From assembly GCA_964552795.1 (NCBI GenBank), contig CAZKIO010000009.1:1-64000 (forward strand): a stretch of DNA of 64,000 nucleotides, written 5' to 3'. Shown here piece after piece: positions 19,532 through 28,389 of the stretch. The notes under the pieces are model-generated. The model was not told where the DNA came from. It saw nothing but the letters and a program-made list of their open reading frames with translations, and searched no databases. The DNA comes from JAEUHZ01 sp964552795 (GTDB taxonomy: Bacteria > Planctomycetota > UBA1135 > GCA-002686595). The translations under genes were made by a program, and so were the position numbers. Position 1 is the first letter of the stretch; each line of letters starts with the position of its first letter.

Positions 19532-21622
19532 TCAGGCGTCGTGGTGCGCGGGGGCCGGCTCGCCCTCGGCGTACAGGGAAGCGGCCGCGGCGCGGCGGGG
19601 CAGGACGAAGAGCGGCGCGGCGCCCGCGCGCCGGCGTGCGCGCGCGTGCTCGAGGGCGCCGAGGGCCCCGAGCAGCGGCGTGGGACCCTCGCCGGCGACG
19701 GCGAGCGCCTTGAGCAGCGCGGGATTGCCCAGCTCGGCGCAGGAGAGCGCTGCGAGCACGTCCGCGGCCGCGTCGGTGCGCGCCGCCGGGGATCCGCCGG
19801 CGAAGCGCAGGTCGAAGCCGGCGCCGTACGACGGCGAGGCCGGCGCCGGCGCGGCGCCGGCGAAGAGCAGGGGCTGCGTCACCTGGAAGCGCCGCGCGTC
19901 GAGCGCCGCGAAGCGCGCGGCGTCGCGTTCGCCGCATTCGCCGGAGAGGCGCACGCTCAGGCCGCGTTCGGCGCCCAGGCGCTGCGCGGCCTCGGACAGG
20001 AAGGCCAGGAGGCGCGCTCCGGCCTCGGGACGCAGTTCGCCGTCGCCCATCCACACGAGCGCCTCGGCCAATCCGACCGGGACGAGCGCGTCGCTGGCGC
20101 GCGCGCGCGGCTCGGGACCGGCACCGCGCGACGCGCGCTGCTCGCGCAGGGCGACCAGGGCGTCCAGCGCGCGACCCACGGTCGCGTGCAGTTCCTCGAA
20201 GAGGGCGTCCTCGCGCCACGGCCCGGCGCGGCGCGCCGCGCGCGGCAGGTTCAAGGTGGCCGCGGCGCGCAGCGACAACGCGCCGCGATCGCGCTCGCCG
20301 CGCACCAGGCCCGCGCCGACCGGCCGCTCGCCGGCGGAGCCGAAGGTCGGCACGAGGCGCCCGCGCGCCAGGAGCAGCTCGATCGGGCGTTCCAGTTCCG
20401 GGTCGGCCGCCGCGGCCTCGACGATCTCGCCCGCGTCGGCGTGCAGGCGCGCGAGCCCGGCGCGCGCGCCGTCGGCCTCCAGCGCGCACAGGTCGCCCAG
20501 GACGCGCGCGACCCACGGCGCGGTCGCGCCGGTCCCCGCGCGCAGGCGCAGGCGCGCGCTCAGGTCGATCGAGCGTCCGCTCGCGCGCGCGAGGGCCGCG
20601 AGCGCGACGAGCCAGCCCGCGACGCGCTCGGACGCCGCGCCGCGCTGCGCACGGGCCAGCGACGCCAGGAGAGGTTCGCAGTCCTCCAGGACGACGGCGC
20701 GCGACGTGCGCTCGGCCGCTCGCGCGAGGCCCTCCAGCAGCGCGAAAGCCTCGTCGGAACCCGCGTCGCGCGCCGACACCAGGTCCAGCGGCAGCGCGAG
20801 CGCCAGGTCGAGGTGGGGTCGCTCGAGGTCCTCCACGCCGAACTCGCCGGAGAGCAAGGCGTCGGCGAGCGCATCGGGCAGCACGTCCTCCAGCACCCAC
20901 CGGCGCAGGAGCTCGCCCGCGAGGCGCTGTTCCAGGTCGCGCGGACCCGCGGCCCCCGGCGCGGGCGCCGGCGCGGGCGTCTGGATCCAGCGCGCGACGT
21001 CGTGCCGCGGCAGGCCGATCGAGCGCGTCAGCCGCAGCGCCTGCTCGTGGCCGCGCTCGACGAGCTCGTTGTCGACCAGCTCGCGGATCAGTCCGGTGGT
21101 GACGCGCCGCAGGCCGCTCGAAAGCACGCGTTCCTCGACGCGCGCCGCGATCTCCTCCGCCAGGGCGCGCGGCAGGTCGGCCTCCGAGAGCAGCGCCGCG
21201 ACGATGCGCTCGCGGCTCCAGCTCTCGACGCCGTCGGCGACGTGCACGCGCGGCGCGCGTCCGCGCGGCGCCGCAGGCGTCCCCGCGCGCGACGCCGACG
21301 CGCCCGACAGCGCCGCACGCACGCGCGACTCGCGCGCGCGCTCCAGGATGTAGGCCTTGGCCGCGGCCGCGTGGCCCAGCTCGATCAGGGCTTCCTCGAC
21401 CAGGTCGCCGATCGCCTCGAGGTCCGGCGGCGCGCCGGCCGGTCCGCGGTCGGAGCCGAAGCGCCGGCCCAGCGCCAGCTCGACCAGTTCGGCGACCTCC
21501 GCCGCGGCCTGCGGGTCGGTCGCGCCCGCCGCCTCCTGCGCGCGTGCGACCGCCGCCTGGATGCGGCGCTTGTCGAACGGCGCATCGGTGCCGTCGCGCA
21601 GTCGCACGCGCGTGCTCCTCAC
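19532..21622 (-). CDS. Double ATP-cone protein with RNR-like C-terminal region
   Basis: This 696-residue protein begins with two ATP-cone domains. The first (about 4-110) starts VRLRDGTDAPFDKRRI; the second (about 128-215) contains SWSRERIVAALL and ends TTGLIRELVDNELVERG, a sequence style seen before anaerobic ribonucleotide reductases (NrdD). The remaining ~470 residues weakly recall NrdD (for example GEFGVEDLERPHLDLALALP), but the glycyl-radical motif RVxGY is absent at the C-terminus and no paired active-site cysteines are evident. It may be a nucleotide-sensing regulator derived from a reductase. It lies directly after nrdR, whose product also has an ATP-cone, suggesting a shared role in deoxynucleotide control. 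The start is a GTG at 21622 behind a G-rich run. Confidence 0.7.
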   Translation of the reverse strand: MRSTRVRLRDGTDAPFDKRRIQAAVARAQEAAGATDPQAAAEVAELVELALGRRFGSDRGPAGAPPDLEAIGDLVEEALIELGHAAAAKAYILERARESRVRAALSGASASRAGTPAAPRGRAPRVHVADGVESWSRERIVAALLSEADLPRALAEEIAARVEERVLSSGLRRVTTGLIRELVDNELVERGHEQALRLTRSIGLPRHDVARWIQTPAPAPAPGAAGPRDLEQRLAGELLRRWVLEDVLPDALADALLSGEFGVEDLERPHLDLALALPLDLVSARDAGSDEAFALLEGLARAAERTSRAVVLEDCEPLLASLARAQRGAASERVAGWLVALAALARASGRSIDLSARLRLRAGTGATAPWVARVLGDLCALEADGARAGLARLHADAGEIVEAAAADPELERPIELLLARGRLVPTFGSAGERPVGAGLVRGERDRGALSLRAAATLNLPRAARRAGPWREDALFEELHATVGRALDALVALREQRASRGAGPEPRARASDALVPVGLAEALVWMGDGELRPEAGARLLAFLSEAAQRLGAERGLSVRLSGECGERDAARFAALDARRFQVTQPLLFAGAAPAPASPSYGAGFDLRFAGGSPAARTDAAADVLAALSCAELGNPALLKALAVAGEGPTPLLGALGALEHARARRRAGAAPLFVLPRRAAAASLYAEGEPAPAHHDA

Positions 21623-21653
21623 CCCGCCCCCCTCGTTCCCGGCGCCACCCTCG

Positions 21654-22121
21654 CTAGCTCCCCTTCCCGCGCGACTCCAGGATGGGCTTCAGCTCCTCCA
21701 GGAACTGCGCCACGTCCTTGAACTCACGGTACACGCTGGCGAAGCGCACGTAGGCGACCTGATCGAGCTTGCGCAGCTCCTCCATCACCATCGCGCCGAT
21801 GACGGAGCTGGGCACCTCGCGGTCGTACTCCTCCTGGCAGCGGCTCTCGACGCGCTGGGCGGCCGCCTCCAGGGCCTCGATCGAGACCGGGAGCTTCTCG
21901 CAGGCGCGGATCATGCCGGCCAGGACCCGGTCGCGCTCGAAGCGCACCCGCTCGCCGCTCTTCTTGATCACCCGCAGCGGGGTGTCCTCGATGCGCTCGT
22001 AGGTCGTGTACCGCAGGAAGCAGGCCAGGCACTCCCGCCGCCGTCGGATGACCGACCCGTCGGACGAGGCGCGCGAGTCGACGACCCGGTCGTTGTCCTG
22101 CTTGCAGCGGAGACATTTCAT
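21654..22121 (-). CDS. nrdR: Transcriptional repressor NrdR
   Basis: This 155-residue protein is a standard NrdR. The N-terminal zinc ribbon has Cys3, Cys6, Cys31 and Cys34 with the conserved VVDSR and RRRREC stretch; the ATP-cone domain follows (about 49-140), with KKSGERVRFERDR and FASVYREFKD. NrdR represses ribonucleotide reductase genes when dATP is high. It heads the operon nrdR - ATP-cone protein - smc (31-bp and 17-bp gaps). A sigma-70-like promoter with a dyad in its spacer lies at 22152-22180. The start is the ATG at the family's usual position. No recognisable nrdA/B/J gene is in the window. Confidence 0.96.
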   Translation of the reverse strand: MKCLRCKQDNDRVVDSRASSDGSVIRRRRECLACFLRYTTYERIEDTPLRVIKKSGERVRFERDRVLAGMIRACEKLPVSIEALEAAAQRVESRCQEEYDREVPSSVIGAMVMEELRKLDQVAYVRFASVYREFKDVAQFLEELKPILESRGKGS

Positions 22122-22151
22122 GCGGGATGGGCGAGGGATTGGACCCGGCAG

Positions 22152-22180
22152 ATCCCAACACGCTAGATGTGGGGTGTCAA
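22152..22180 (-). promoter_or_regulatory. nrdR promoter with internal dyad
   Basis: On the minus strand TTGACA (22175-22180) and TGGGAT (22152-22157) are separated by exactly 17 nt. The spacer and -10 contain an imperfect inverted repeat, CCCCACA-N7-TGTTGGG, so a repressor could block the promoter. The arm spacing does not fit the NrdR box consensus. Confidence 0.48.
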
Positions 22181-22350
22181 CGCTGCGAAGGGGCTGCCGC
22201 GCGGGGTGTCGGGACGACTGGACGGACGAGGCCGGGATCCCCTGCAACGCGAGGCGCGCCGGGAGCTAGCTTGGGGGTCCGCCCGGCCCGGTCGCCGTGC
22301 CCCGCTCGGCGCGTGCGATCCCCGGCTGTCTCGCAGCCCCGGTACACAGC

Positions 22351-25023
22351 ATGAACGCCAGAGCCACCCTCGGCGTCGTCGCCCTCTCCGCCCTCTGCCC
22401 CGCCGCCGCCGCTCAGGAAACGCGAGCGCTGCTCGATGCGCCGCTGGTCGTGTCGACCCACTACCGGCTCAGCGCGCTGACCGACCTCGACGCCGACGGG
22501 TTCCAGGACGCCGTGGGCTGGTGGTGGAGCTCGTCGACCCGGCAATCGATCTACCTGCGGATGTACATGAACGACCAGCAGGGCGGGTTCACGCTCGGCG
22601 GGTACGTGAACCTCCTGGCCGGCAACGGGAGCGGACCCGGCGGGCTGGTGACCGTGCGCGCCTGCGACGTCGACCACGACGGTCGCGGCGACTTCTCGGT
22701 GCTGATGAACCGGCCGTCGGGGAGCGGATCGTCGAGCCTGAACGTGTTCACGGGCAACGGCTTCGACGCCCCCCGGCTGGTGCCGACCTACTCGTACGGC
22801 GGCACGACCGCGACGCGCATGGACGCCGCGCTGGCCGACCTCGACGGCGACGGCACGACCGACCTCGTGCTGGCCGTGGGAACCGAGCTGCGCGTGTACT
22901 CCTACGCGCCCGTTCCCGGCGGCGATCCGATCGGAACGCTGCGCGGCACGCTCGTGCTGCCCGCGGTGACGGACGACGTGTTCGTGATCGACGCGAACGG
23001 CGACGCAGAGCTCGACGCGTACGTGAACATGGGCGGCACGGGCTGGATCGTGCCGATCGCGGGCTTCCAGCCGGGCACGCCGATCGTCGTGCCGCACGGC
23101 ATTGCAACCATGCCGATGCCGGTCGCGGGCGATATCGACGGCGACGGCGACCAGGACCTCGTGGTGTTCGACATGCCGAGCTACGTGGTCATGCGCCGCA
23201 CGGGACCCGCGAGCTGGAGCTTCGAGCCCGCGACCGCGGGCGGACCGGCGACGCACCTGTTCGACGTGGACAACGACGGCGATCTGGACGGCGTGTGCTG
23301 CGGCGGCGGCGGCCCGACGATCCCGTACAACCGCGGGGCGTCGACGTTCCGCGTGTCGCTCAACGACGGCACGGGGCGCTTCGCGCCGGCGTTCGAGATC
23401 CCGGGCCTGGGCGCCGACCACCTGGCGGGCGCCGCGGACCTCGACCACGACGGCGACCTGGATCTCGTCGCGGGGCGCTGCGCGTACTACTCGCGCGACG
23501 GGATCACGCGGCCGGTGATGCCGTCGCTCGCGACCGCCAACAACGACCGCGCCTTCGTGGCGGATCTCGATCGCGACGGCGACCCCGACTTCCGTCCGGC
23601 GGTCGGCAGCGTGCGGCGCAACCTGGGCACGGGCGAGTCGGAGTCCTTCACGCCGGTGTGCCCTGCACCGCCGCCGGGGATCACCCTGCAGTTGCCGGGA
23701 TTCCACGGCGATTTCGACGGCGACGGCGACGTCGACCTCCTGACGCAGCGCTGGGCCGGGAGCACGCACCTGGGCGCGTGGCTGTACACGAACAACGGCG
23801 GCGGCGGTTTCGTCGACGCGGGTCAGGCCGGCCCTGTGGGCGTCGACATGGGCTACGGCTCACCGGGCATGACGCCCGAGCGCTGCGTCCTCGCCGACCT
23901 GGATGCCGACGGTGATCTGGACCTGTTCGTGTGGGACTGGTCGTTGGGGCCGCTCACGCGGATCTACAAGAACGACGGCCAGGGCCGCTTCTTCGAACCG
24001 CGCGTCGACGTCCCGGGATGCGGCGTGCAGACGGTGTGCGACCTGGACGGCGACGGCCTGCTCGACATGCTGGACATCGCATCGCCGCTGAACGTGCACT
24101 GGGGCCTGGGCGGTGGCGCCTTCCAGGCCGGTGTCGCTGTGGGCACCGCGGGCAGCCTGTACCTGCGCGGCGCGGTGGACGTGGCCGACCTCGACGGCGA
24201 CGGCGACCTCGACATCGTGGCGGCGGCACCCGGGTCCAACGTCTGGCGCCCGGCCGAAGTGTTCTGGAATCTGGGCGGCCGCGTGTTCGTGCGCGAGGGA
24301 CTGGACGACGCGCGGATCGACTACTCCCCGACAGGGCGCGCCGCGAACGCCGTCGACGTCAACGGCGACGGACGGCTCGATCTCGTGGTCGGCCCGGCGG
24401 GTGGCGCGTGGTCGGCGGCGCACGTCGTGCTGCGCCGCGCCGACAACTCCGGCTGGGAGCCGCCGATCCAGCAGGCTCTCTATCCCGAGCACAGCACGCT
24501 CCGCGCGATCGTCCACCACGCGACCGTGGTCGACGTCGACGCGGACGGCGATCCCGACCTCGTGACGGACCGCGTGATCCGCAACACGCAGCGGCAGGGT
24601 CCGCTGTACGGCAAGCGCCTGCAGACGACGGACGGCGTTGCCGGGGGCGGCGGCATGACCCCGACGCTGGGCTCGACGGGTCCCTACCCGGTAGGCAGCA
24701 CGACGACGCTGCGGCTGACGGGCGCCTGCGCCGGCGCGAACGGGATGCTCACCGTCGGCTGGCTCGACAGCCAGGTGCCGGTGTTCGGCGGCGGCGGTTC
24801 CGCCAGCCACCAGCCGCTCGGCGCGATGCGCATCACTTCGCAGATCCTGTTCACGACCGGCGGCACGCCGGGCGTCGACGGTACCGGCGAGTGGACGCTG
24901 ACGTACCAAGTGCCGCGCTACAAGGCAGGCCGCACGTACGTGTACCGCGTGGTGATCGACGACCCGGCCGCGTTCTCGGGCCAGTCGGCGACCAACCGGC
25001 TGCACATCACCTACGGCCTGTGA
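22351..25023 (+). CDS. Secreted FG-GAP/VCBS repeat protein
   Basis: This 890-residue protein has a Sec signal peptide (ends near AAAAQ, residue 22) and then FG-GAP/VCBS-type repeats. I count 14 calcium-binding loops of the DxDxDGxxD kind (for example DLDADGFQD, DIDGDGDQD, DLDGDGDLD), consistent with a calcium-stabilised beta-propeller like integrin alpha heads. The last ~110 residues form a separate domain that does not resemble the CFGDG domain of its neighbours. It is predicted to be extracellular and may take part in adhesion. The ATG at 22351 fits the signal peptide; no good ribosome site is seen. It converges with mnmE, 6 bp between stop codons. Confidence 0.88.
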   Translation: MNARATLGVVALSALCPAAAAQETRALLDAPLVVSTHYRLSALTDLDADGFQDAVGWWWSSSTRQSIYLRMYMNDQQGGFTLGGYVNLLAGNGSGPGGLVTVRACDVDHDGRGDFSVLMNRPSGSGSSSLNVFTGNGFDAPRLVPTYSYGGTTATRMDAALADLDGDGTTDLVLAVGTELRVYSYAPVPGGDPIGTLRGTLVLPAVTDDVFVIDANGDAELDAYVNMGGTGWIVPIAGFQPGTPIVVPHGIATMPMPVAGDIDGDGDQDLVVFDMPSYVVMRRTGPASWSFEPATAGGPATHLFDVDNDGDLDGVCCGGGGPTIPYNRGASTFRVSLNDGTGRFAPAFEIPGLGADHLAGAADLDHDGDLDLVAGRCAYYSRDGITRPVMPSLATANNDRAFVADLDRDGDPDFRPAVGSVRRNLGTGESESFTPVCPAPPPGITLQLPGFHGDFDGDGDVDLLTQRWAGSTHLGAWLYTNNGGGGFVDAGQAGPVGVDMGYGSPGMTPERCVLADLDADGDLDLFVWDWSLGPLTRIYKNDGQGRFFEPRVDVPGCGVQTVCDLDGDGLLDMLDIASPLNVHWGLGGGAFQAGVAVGTAGSLYLRGAVDVADLDGDGDLDIVAAAPGSNVWRPAEVFWNLGGRVFVREGLDDARIDYSPTGRAANAVDVNGDGRLDLVVGPAGGAWSAAHVVLRRADNSGWEPPIQQALYPEHSTLRAIVHHATVVDVDADGDPDLVTDRVIRNTQRQGPLYGKRLQTTDGVAGGGGMTPTLGSTGPYPVGSTTTLRLTGACAGANGMLTVGWLDSQVPVFGGGGSASHQPLGAMRITSQILFTTGGTPGVDGTGEWTLTYQVPRYKAGRTYVYRVVIDDPAAFSGQSATNRLHITYGL

Positions 25024-25029
25024 CGCCCG

Positions 25030-26388
25030 TTACTTGCCCAGGCAGAAGCGCGCGAAGATGCGGTCGAGCAGGTCCTCGCTCGTCGTCGCGCCCGTGATGG
25101 CATCGAGGCCCGACGTGGCGCCGCGCAGGTGTTCGGCGAGGAGGTCGAGCGATGCGCCCGCGAGCCAGCGGTCGAGCCCGGTCGCGAGTTCCTCCTCGGC
25201 GCGCGCGAGGCCGCGGTCGTGGCGCAGCGCGACCTCGCGCTCCAGGCTGGGCGCGTCGCCTCCGCCGTCGCCGGCGAGCGCCGCGATCCAGGCCTGACGC
25301 AGTTCCGCCAGCCCGGCCCCCGTGCGCGCCGACGTCCCGACGACGGCGCGCACGCCGTGCGCCGCGGCTCGCGGCGCCGCGGCCGCGCCCGCGCGATCGG
25401 TCTGGTTCCAGACCAGGATCACCGGCACGCCGGCGGGCAGCTCGGCGCGCTCGCGTTCCAGCGCGTCCCCGCGCGTCGCGTCCGCGACCCACAGGAGCAG
25501 GTCGGCGGCGGCCAGCCGCTCGCGGCCCAGCTCCTGCGCGGCGCGCCCGACCCCGGCCGCGCCGGCGTCGAGGCCGGGCAGGTCGAACAGGCGCACCTCG
25601 TGCCCCGCCAGCTCCAGCGTCCCCTCGAGCGCGTCGCGCGTCGTGCCCGACTGCTCGCTGACGATCGCCGCGTCGCGCCCCAGCAGCGCATTGAAGAGCG
25701 AGCTCTTGCCCGCGTTCGGCGCGCCGCACAGCGCGACGCGCGGCGCGCCGGTGCCGCGCGCGCGCGCGGCCTCGGTGGCGCGCGCGGCGCGCACGCGCGC
25801 CAGCGCTCGCTCGGCGCGCGCGCGGATCTCGGCCGGATCGACGTGGCCCGTGTCGCCCTCGTCGAAGTCCAGGCTCGCCTCGCACAGGGCGCGCAGGTCC
25901 TCCAGCTCGTCGCGCAGTTCCGCGGTGCGCTGCGCGAGGCCGCCCAGCAGCAGTTGTCGCGCGGCGCGCACCTCGGCCTGGTTGCGCGCGTGCACCAGCG
26001 CCAGCACGCCCTCGGCGCGCGTCAGGTCCATGCGACCCGCCAGGAACGCGCGCCGCGTGAACTCGCCCGGCTCGGCCGGCTCCGCGCCCAGCGCGAGCAC
26101 GCGCGCCAGCGCCGCGCGCAGGAGCGGCGGCGCGCCGGGAAGGTGCAGTTCGGCCACGTCCTCGCCCGTGTAGGAGCGCGGCCCGGGCATCCACAAGAGC
26201 AGCGCGGGCTGCGTGCCGCGGCCGTCGTGGATGCGGCCCACGACGAACCCGCGCGCGGAGAGGTCCGGCGGCGCGCCGGCCCACGCCGCGCGCACGATCG
26301 CGCCCGCGTCGGGCCCCGAGAGCCGCACGATGCCGCGCGCGCCCGGCCCGGCGGGCGAGGCGATCGCGGCGATGGTGCGCGCGGGCAC
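25030..26388 (-). CDS. mnmE: tRNA modification GTPase MnmE (TrmE)
   Basis: This 452-residue protein has the three MnmE parts: N-terminal tetrahydrofolate-binding domain (about 1-118, with GARGIVRLSG and GPRSYTGEDVAELH), a helical domain, and an inserted Ras-like G domain (about 215-370) with GAPNAGKSSLFNAL (G1), DLPGLD (G3) and NQTD (G4). It ends with the catalytic FCLGK Cys motif. With MnmG it modifies wobble uridines of tRNAs. The GTG start at 26388 lies 2 nt after the yidC stop, with only a weak ribosome site. It is the last gene of the metallophosphoesterase - yidC - mnmE operon, an order related to the common yidC-mnmE pairing. Confidence 0.96.
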   Translation of the reverse strand: MPARTIAAIASPAGPGARGIVRLSGPDAGAIVRAAWAGAPPDLSARGFVVGRIHDGRGTQPALLLWMPGPRSYTGEDVAELHLPGAPPLLRAALARVLALGAEPAEPGEFTRRAFLAGRMDLTRAEGVLALVHARNQAEVRAARQLLLGGLAQRTAELRDELEDLRALCEASLDFDEGDTGHVDPAEIRARAERALARVRAARATEAARARGTGAPRVALCGAPNAGKSSLFNALLGRDAAIVSEQSGTTRDALEGTLELAGHEVRLFDLPGLDAGAAGVGRAAQELGRERLAAADLLLWVADATRGDALERERAELPAGVPVILVWNQTDRAGAAAAPRAAAHGVRAVVGTSARTGAGLAELRQAWIAALAGDGGGDAPSLEREVALRHDRGLARAEEELATGLDRWLAGASLDLLAEHLRGATSGLDAITGATTSEDLLDRIFARFCLGK

Positions 26389-26390
26389 GG

Positions 26391-28379
26391 TCAGCGGCTC
26401 TTGGCCTTGCGCCCGCCCTGCATCCGCTTGGCCTGCTCGAGCTGTTTCATGCGCTGTTCCTGCGCTTCCATCAGCTTGGCCATGAAGCCGCCCTTCTTCT
26501 TCTTGACGGGCAGCTCCGTGTCGTCGACCGGCCAGTACTTGCGGATGACCTTCTGCTCGAAGATGCCCAGGACCGAGGTCGTGATCATGTAGATCGAGAG
26601 GCCGGCCGCGTAGTTGTACAGGAAGATGCCCATGACGATCGGCATGAACATCATCATCTTGTACATCATCAATGCCTGTTCCTCGGTGGGCTTGGGCATC
26701 GAGCGCTGCTGCAGGATCCAGAAGACGACCATCAACGGCGGCAGCACGTTGATCGCGGTCATGTGGCCCAGCAGCGGCAGCGTGATGTCCACCGGGATCA
26801 GGCGGTCGGGCAGCGACAGGTCCTGGATCACGCCCAGGAACGGCGCCTGGCGCAGATCGAAGCTGACGCCGACCGCACGGAACAGGCCGATGAAGATCGG
26901 CAGTTGCAGGAGCGGCGGCAGGCACCCGCCCAGCGGCGGGAACGCGCCCTCGGTCTGCATCAGCTTGGCCTGCTCGGCACGCAGCTTCGACGGATCGCCG
27001 GCGAAGCGCTTCTTGAGCTCCTCGATGCGCGGCTGCAGCCGCTTCATCTTGGCCTGGTAGCGCCCCATCGCCGTCTGCGAGCGGCGGTTGACCGGGAACA
27101 GCACCACGCGCACCAGCAGGGTCATGAGCACGATCGCCATGCCCCAGCTGTTCGTCATCGAGTGGAAGAAGCCCAGCACGCCCAGCAGGATGCGCGCGAT
27201 CCCGCTGGTGAAGCCCAGGTCCTCGGTGACGAGCGACACGTACGCGGGGTGCGCCGCCTCGAGCGCCTCGTCCTGCTTGGGCCCGGCGTACAGGAGGAAG
27301 TTCCAGGCGCGCGTCGCACCCGGCGGCGGCAGCGTCACCTGCAGGTCGACGTCCGTCTCGAGCTGCCGCCAGGCCTCGTTGCTGTTCTGGGGATGCGCGG
27401 CGGCATAGGCCTCGTCGCGCAGGAGGCGCCAGCTCGCGGCCGTCAGCGCCGGTCGCGAGAGGTCGTCGGCCGCGCGCACGAGCACGGCGAAGTACTTGTT
27501 CTGCACGCCTGCGAACAGGAGCGGCGGCGTGCCGCGGAACACGTCGCTGCGGTGCTGCCCGCCGACGTCGATGTGCTGGACGACCAGCGCCGGCTCGCTG
27601 GAATCGGGCGGCTTGGTGGCCGCGACCGCCTGCGGCTCGGTGTAGAACGCGTCGCCGGAGTTGTTGGGCACGCCCGCGGCCGGCGTGAGCAGGAAGCTGC
27701 GGAAGCCCGTCAGCTCCTGCACCGAGCCGTTGCGCAGCTCGAACTCGAAGCGGATCTCGTCGCTGCCCGGCACGAACAGGAAGCGCTTGACGAAGGTCAC
27801 GCCCGTGCCCGGCGCGAGCTCGAACTCGACGCCTTCCCGCGCGGTCTCCGGCCCCAGCGGCGTCATCTTCCACAGCGCGCGCTCGAGCGGCTCCTTGACC
27901 AGGCTCTGGCTCGACAGCGTGGCGCGCAGCGACATCGCGCGCGACTGCTCCGGCGAGTGCTGCTCGCCGACCAGCACGGCCCAGTGCGCGGGGTCGCGCT
28001 GCTCTTCCGCGCTGCGGCCCGCCTGGTCGAAGAAATTGCCCGTGCGCAGCTCCACCAGCGCGGCGCCCTTGTTGGTGAACACCGCGCGGTAGTGGCCGGG
28101 CGTGCCGCGGCTGCCGACGACGATCGTCTCGGTGCGCTCGACCTCGTCGCCGATCACGGGCCCGAGCGCCGGATCCGTCGCGGCAGGCGCGGGCGCGGGC
28201 GCGCCCGCGCCGCTCGCCGCCGGCGCGTTCGGCGACGGCGCGGGCTCGGAGACCGGCTGCGCGGGCGCGCTCGCGCGCTGCTCGGGCGGCGGCGTCCAGC
28301 CCATCTTCTGGGACAGGACGCTCCAGCCCAGCACGATGGCGAAGCACAGGGGCAGCACGTAGAGCAGGCGCTTGTCCAT
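26391..28379 (-). CDS. yidC: Membrane protein insertase YidC
   Basis: This 662-residue protein is a Gram-negative-type YidC. One N-terminal membrane helix (about 5-22) is followed by a Pro/Ala-rich linker and a large exported P1 beta domain (about 75-380). The insertase core of five helices (about 385-630) includes FFHSMTNSWGMAIVLMTLLVR, whose arginine corresponds to the conserved groove residue, and the LPIFIGLFRAV and ILQQRSMP blocks. The tail is basic. It inserts inner-membrane proteins with or without SecYEG. The long P1 domain implies a periplasm, consistent with a planctomycete. It lies 10 bp after the metallophosphoesterase gene. Confidence 0.96.
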   Translation of the reverse strand: MDKRLLYVLPLCFAIVLGWSVLSQKMGWTPPPEQRASAPAQPVSEPAPSPNAPAASGAGAPAPAPAATDPALGPVIGDEVERTETIVVGSRGTPGHYRAVFTNKGAALVELRTGNFFDQAGRSAEEQRDPAHWAVLVGEQHSPEQSRAMSLRATLSSQSLVKEPLERALWKMTPLGPETAREGVEFELAPGTGVTFVKRFLFVPGSDEIRFEFELRNGSVQELTGFRSFLLTPAAGVPNNSGDAFYTEPQAVAATKPPDSSEPALVVQHIDVGGQHRSDVFRGTPPLLFAGVQNKYFAVLVRAADDLSRPALTAASWRLLRDEAYAAAHPQNSNEAWRQLETDVDLQVTLPPPGATRAWNFLLYAGPKQDEALEAAHPAYVSLVTEDLGFTSGIARILLGVLGFFHSMTNSWGMAIVLMTLLVRVVLFPVNRRSQTAMGRYQAKMKRLQPRIEELKKRFAGDPSKLRAEQAKLMQTEGAFPPLGGCLPPLLQLPIFIGLFRAVGVSFDLRQAPFLGVIQDLSLPDRLIPVDITLPLLGHMTAINVLPPLMVVFWILQQRSMPKPTEEQALMMYKMMMFMPIVMGIFLYNYAAGLSIYMITTSVLGIFEQKVIRKYWPVDDTELPVKKKKGGFMAKLMEAQEQRMKQLEQAKRMQGGRKAKSR

Positions 28380-28389
28380 CGATCTCCTG

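Noticed and set aside
15408..21353. An open frame of 1,981 codons on the plus strand opposite smc and the ATP-cone gene
   Set aside because: Long antisense open frames arise in very GC-rich DNA because stop codons are AT-rich. Its product is Arg/Ala/Gln-rich without motifs, while the minus-strand genes are unmistakable.
22152..22180. NrdR box
   Set aside because: The ACA...TGT arms are 7 nt apart, whereas the known 16-bp NrdR boxes need about 10 and occur as spaced pairs.
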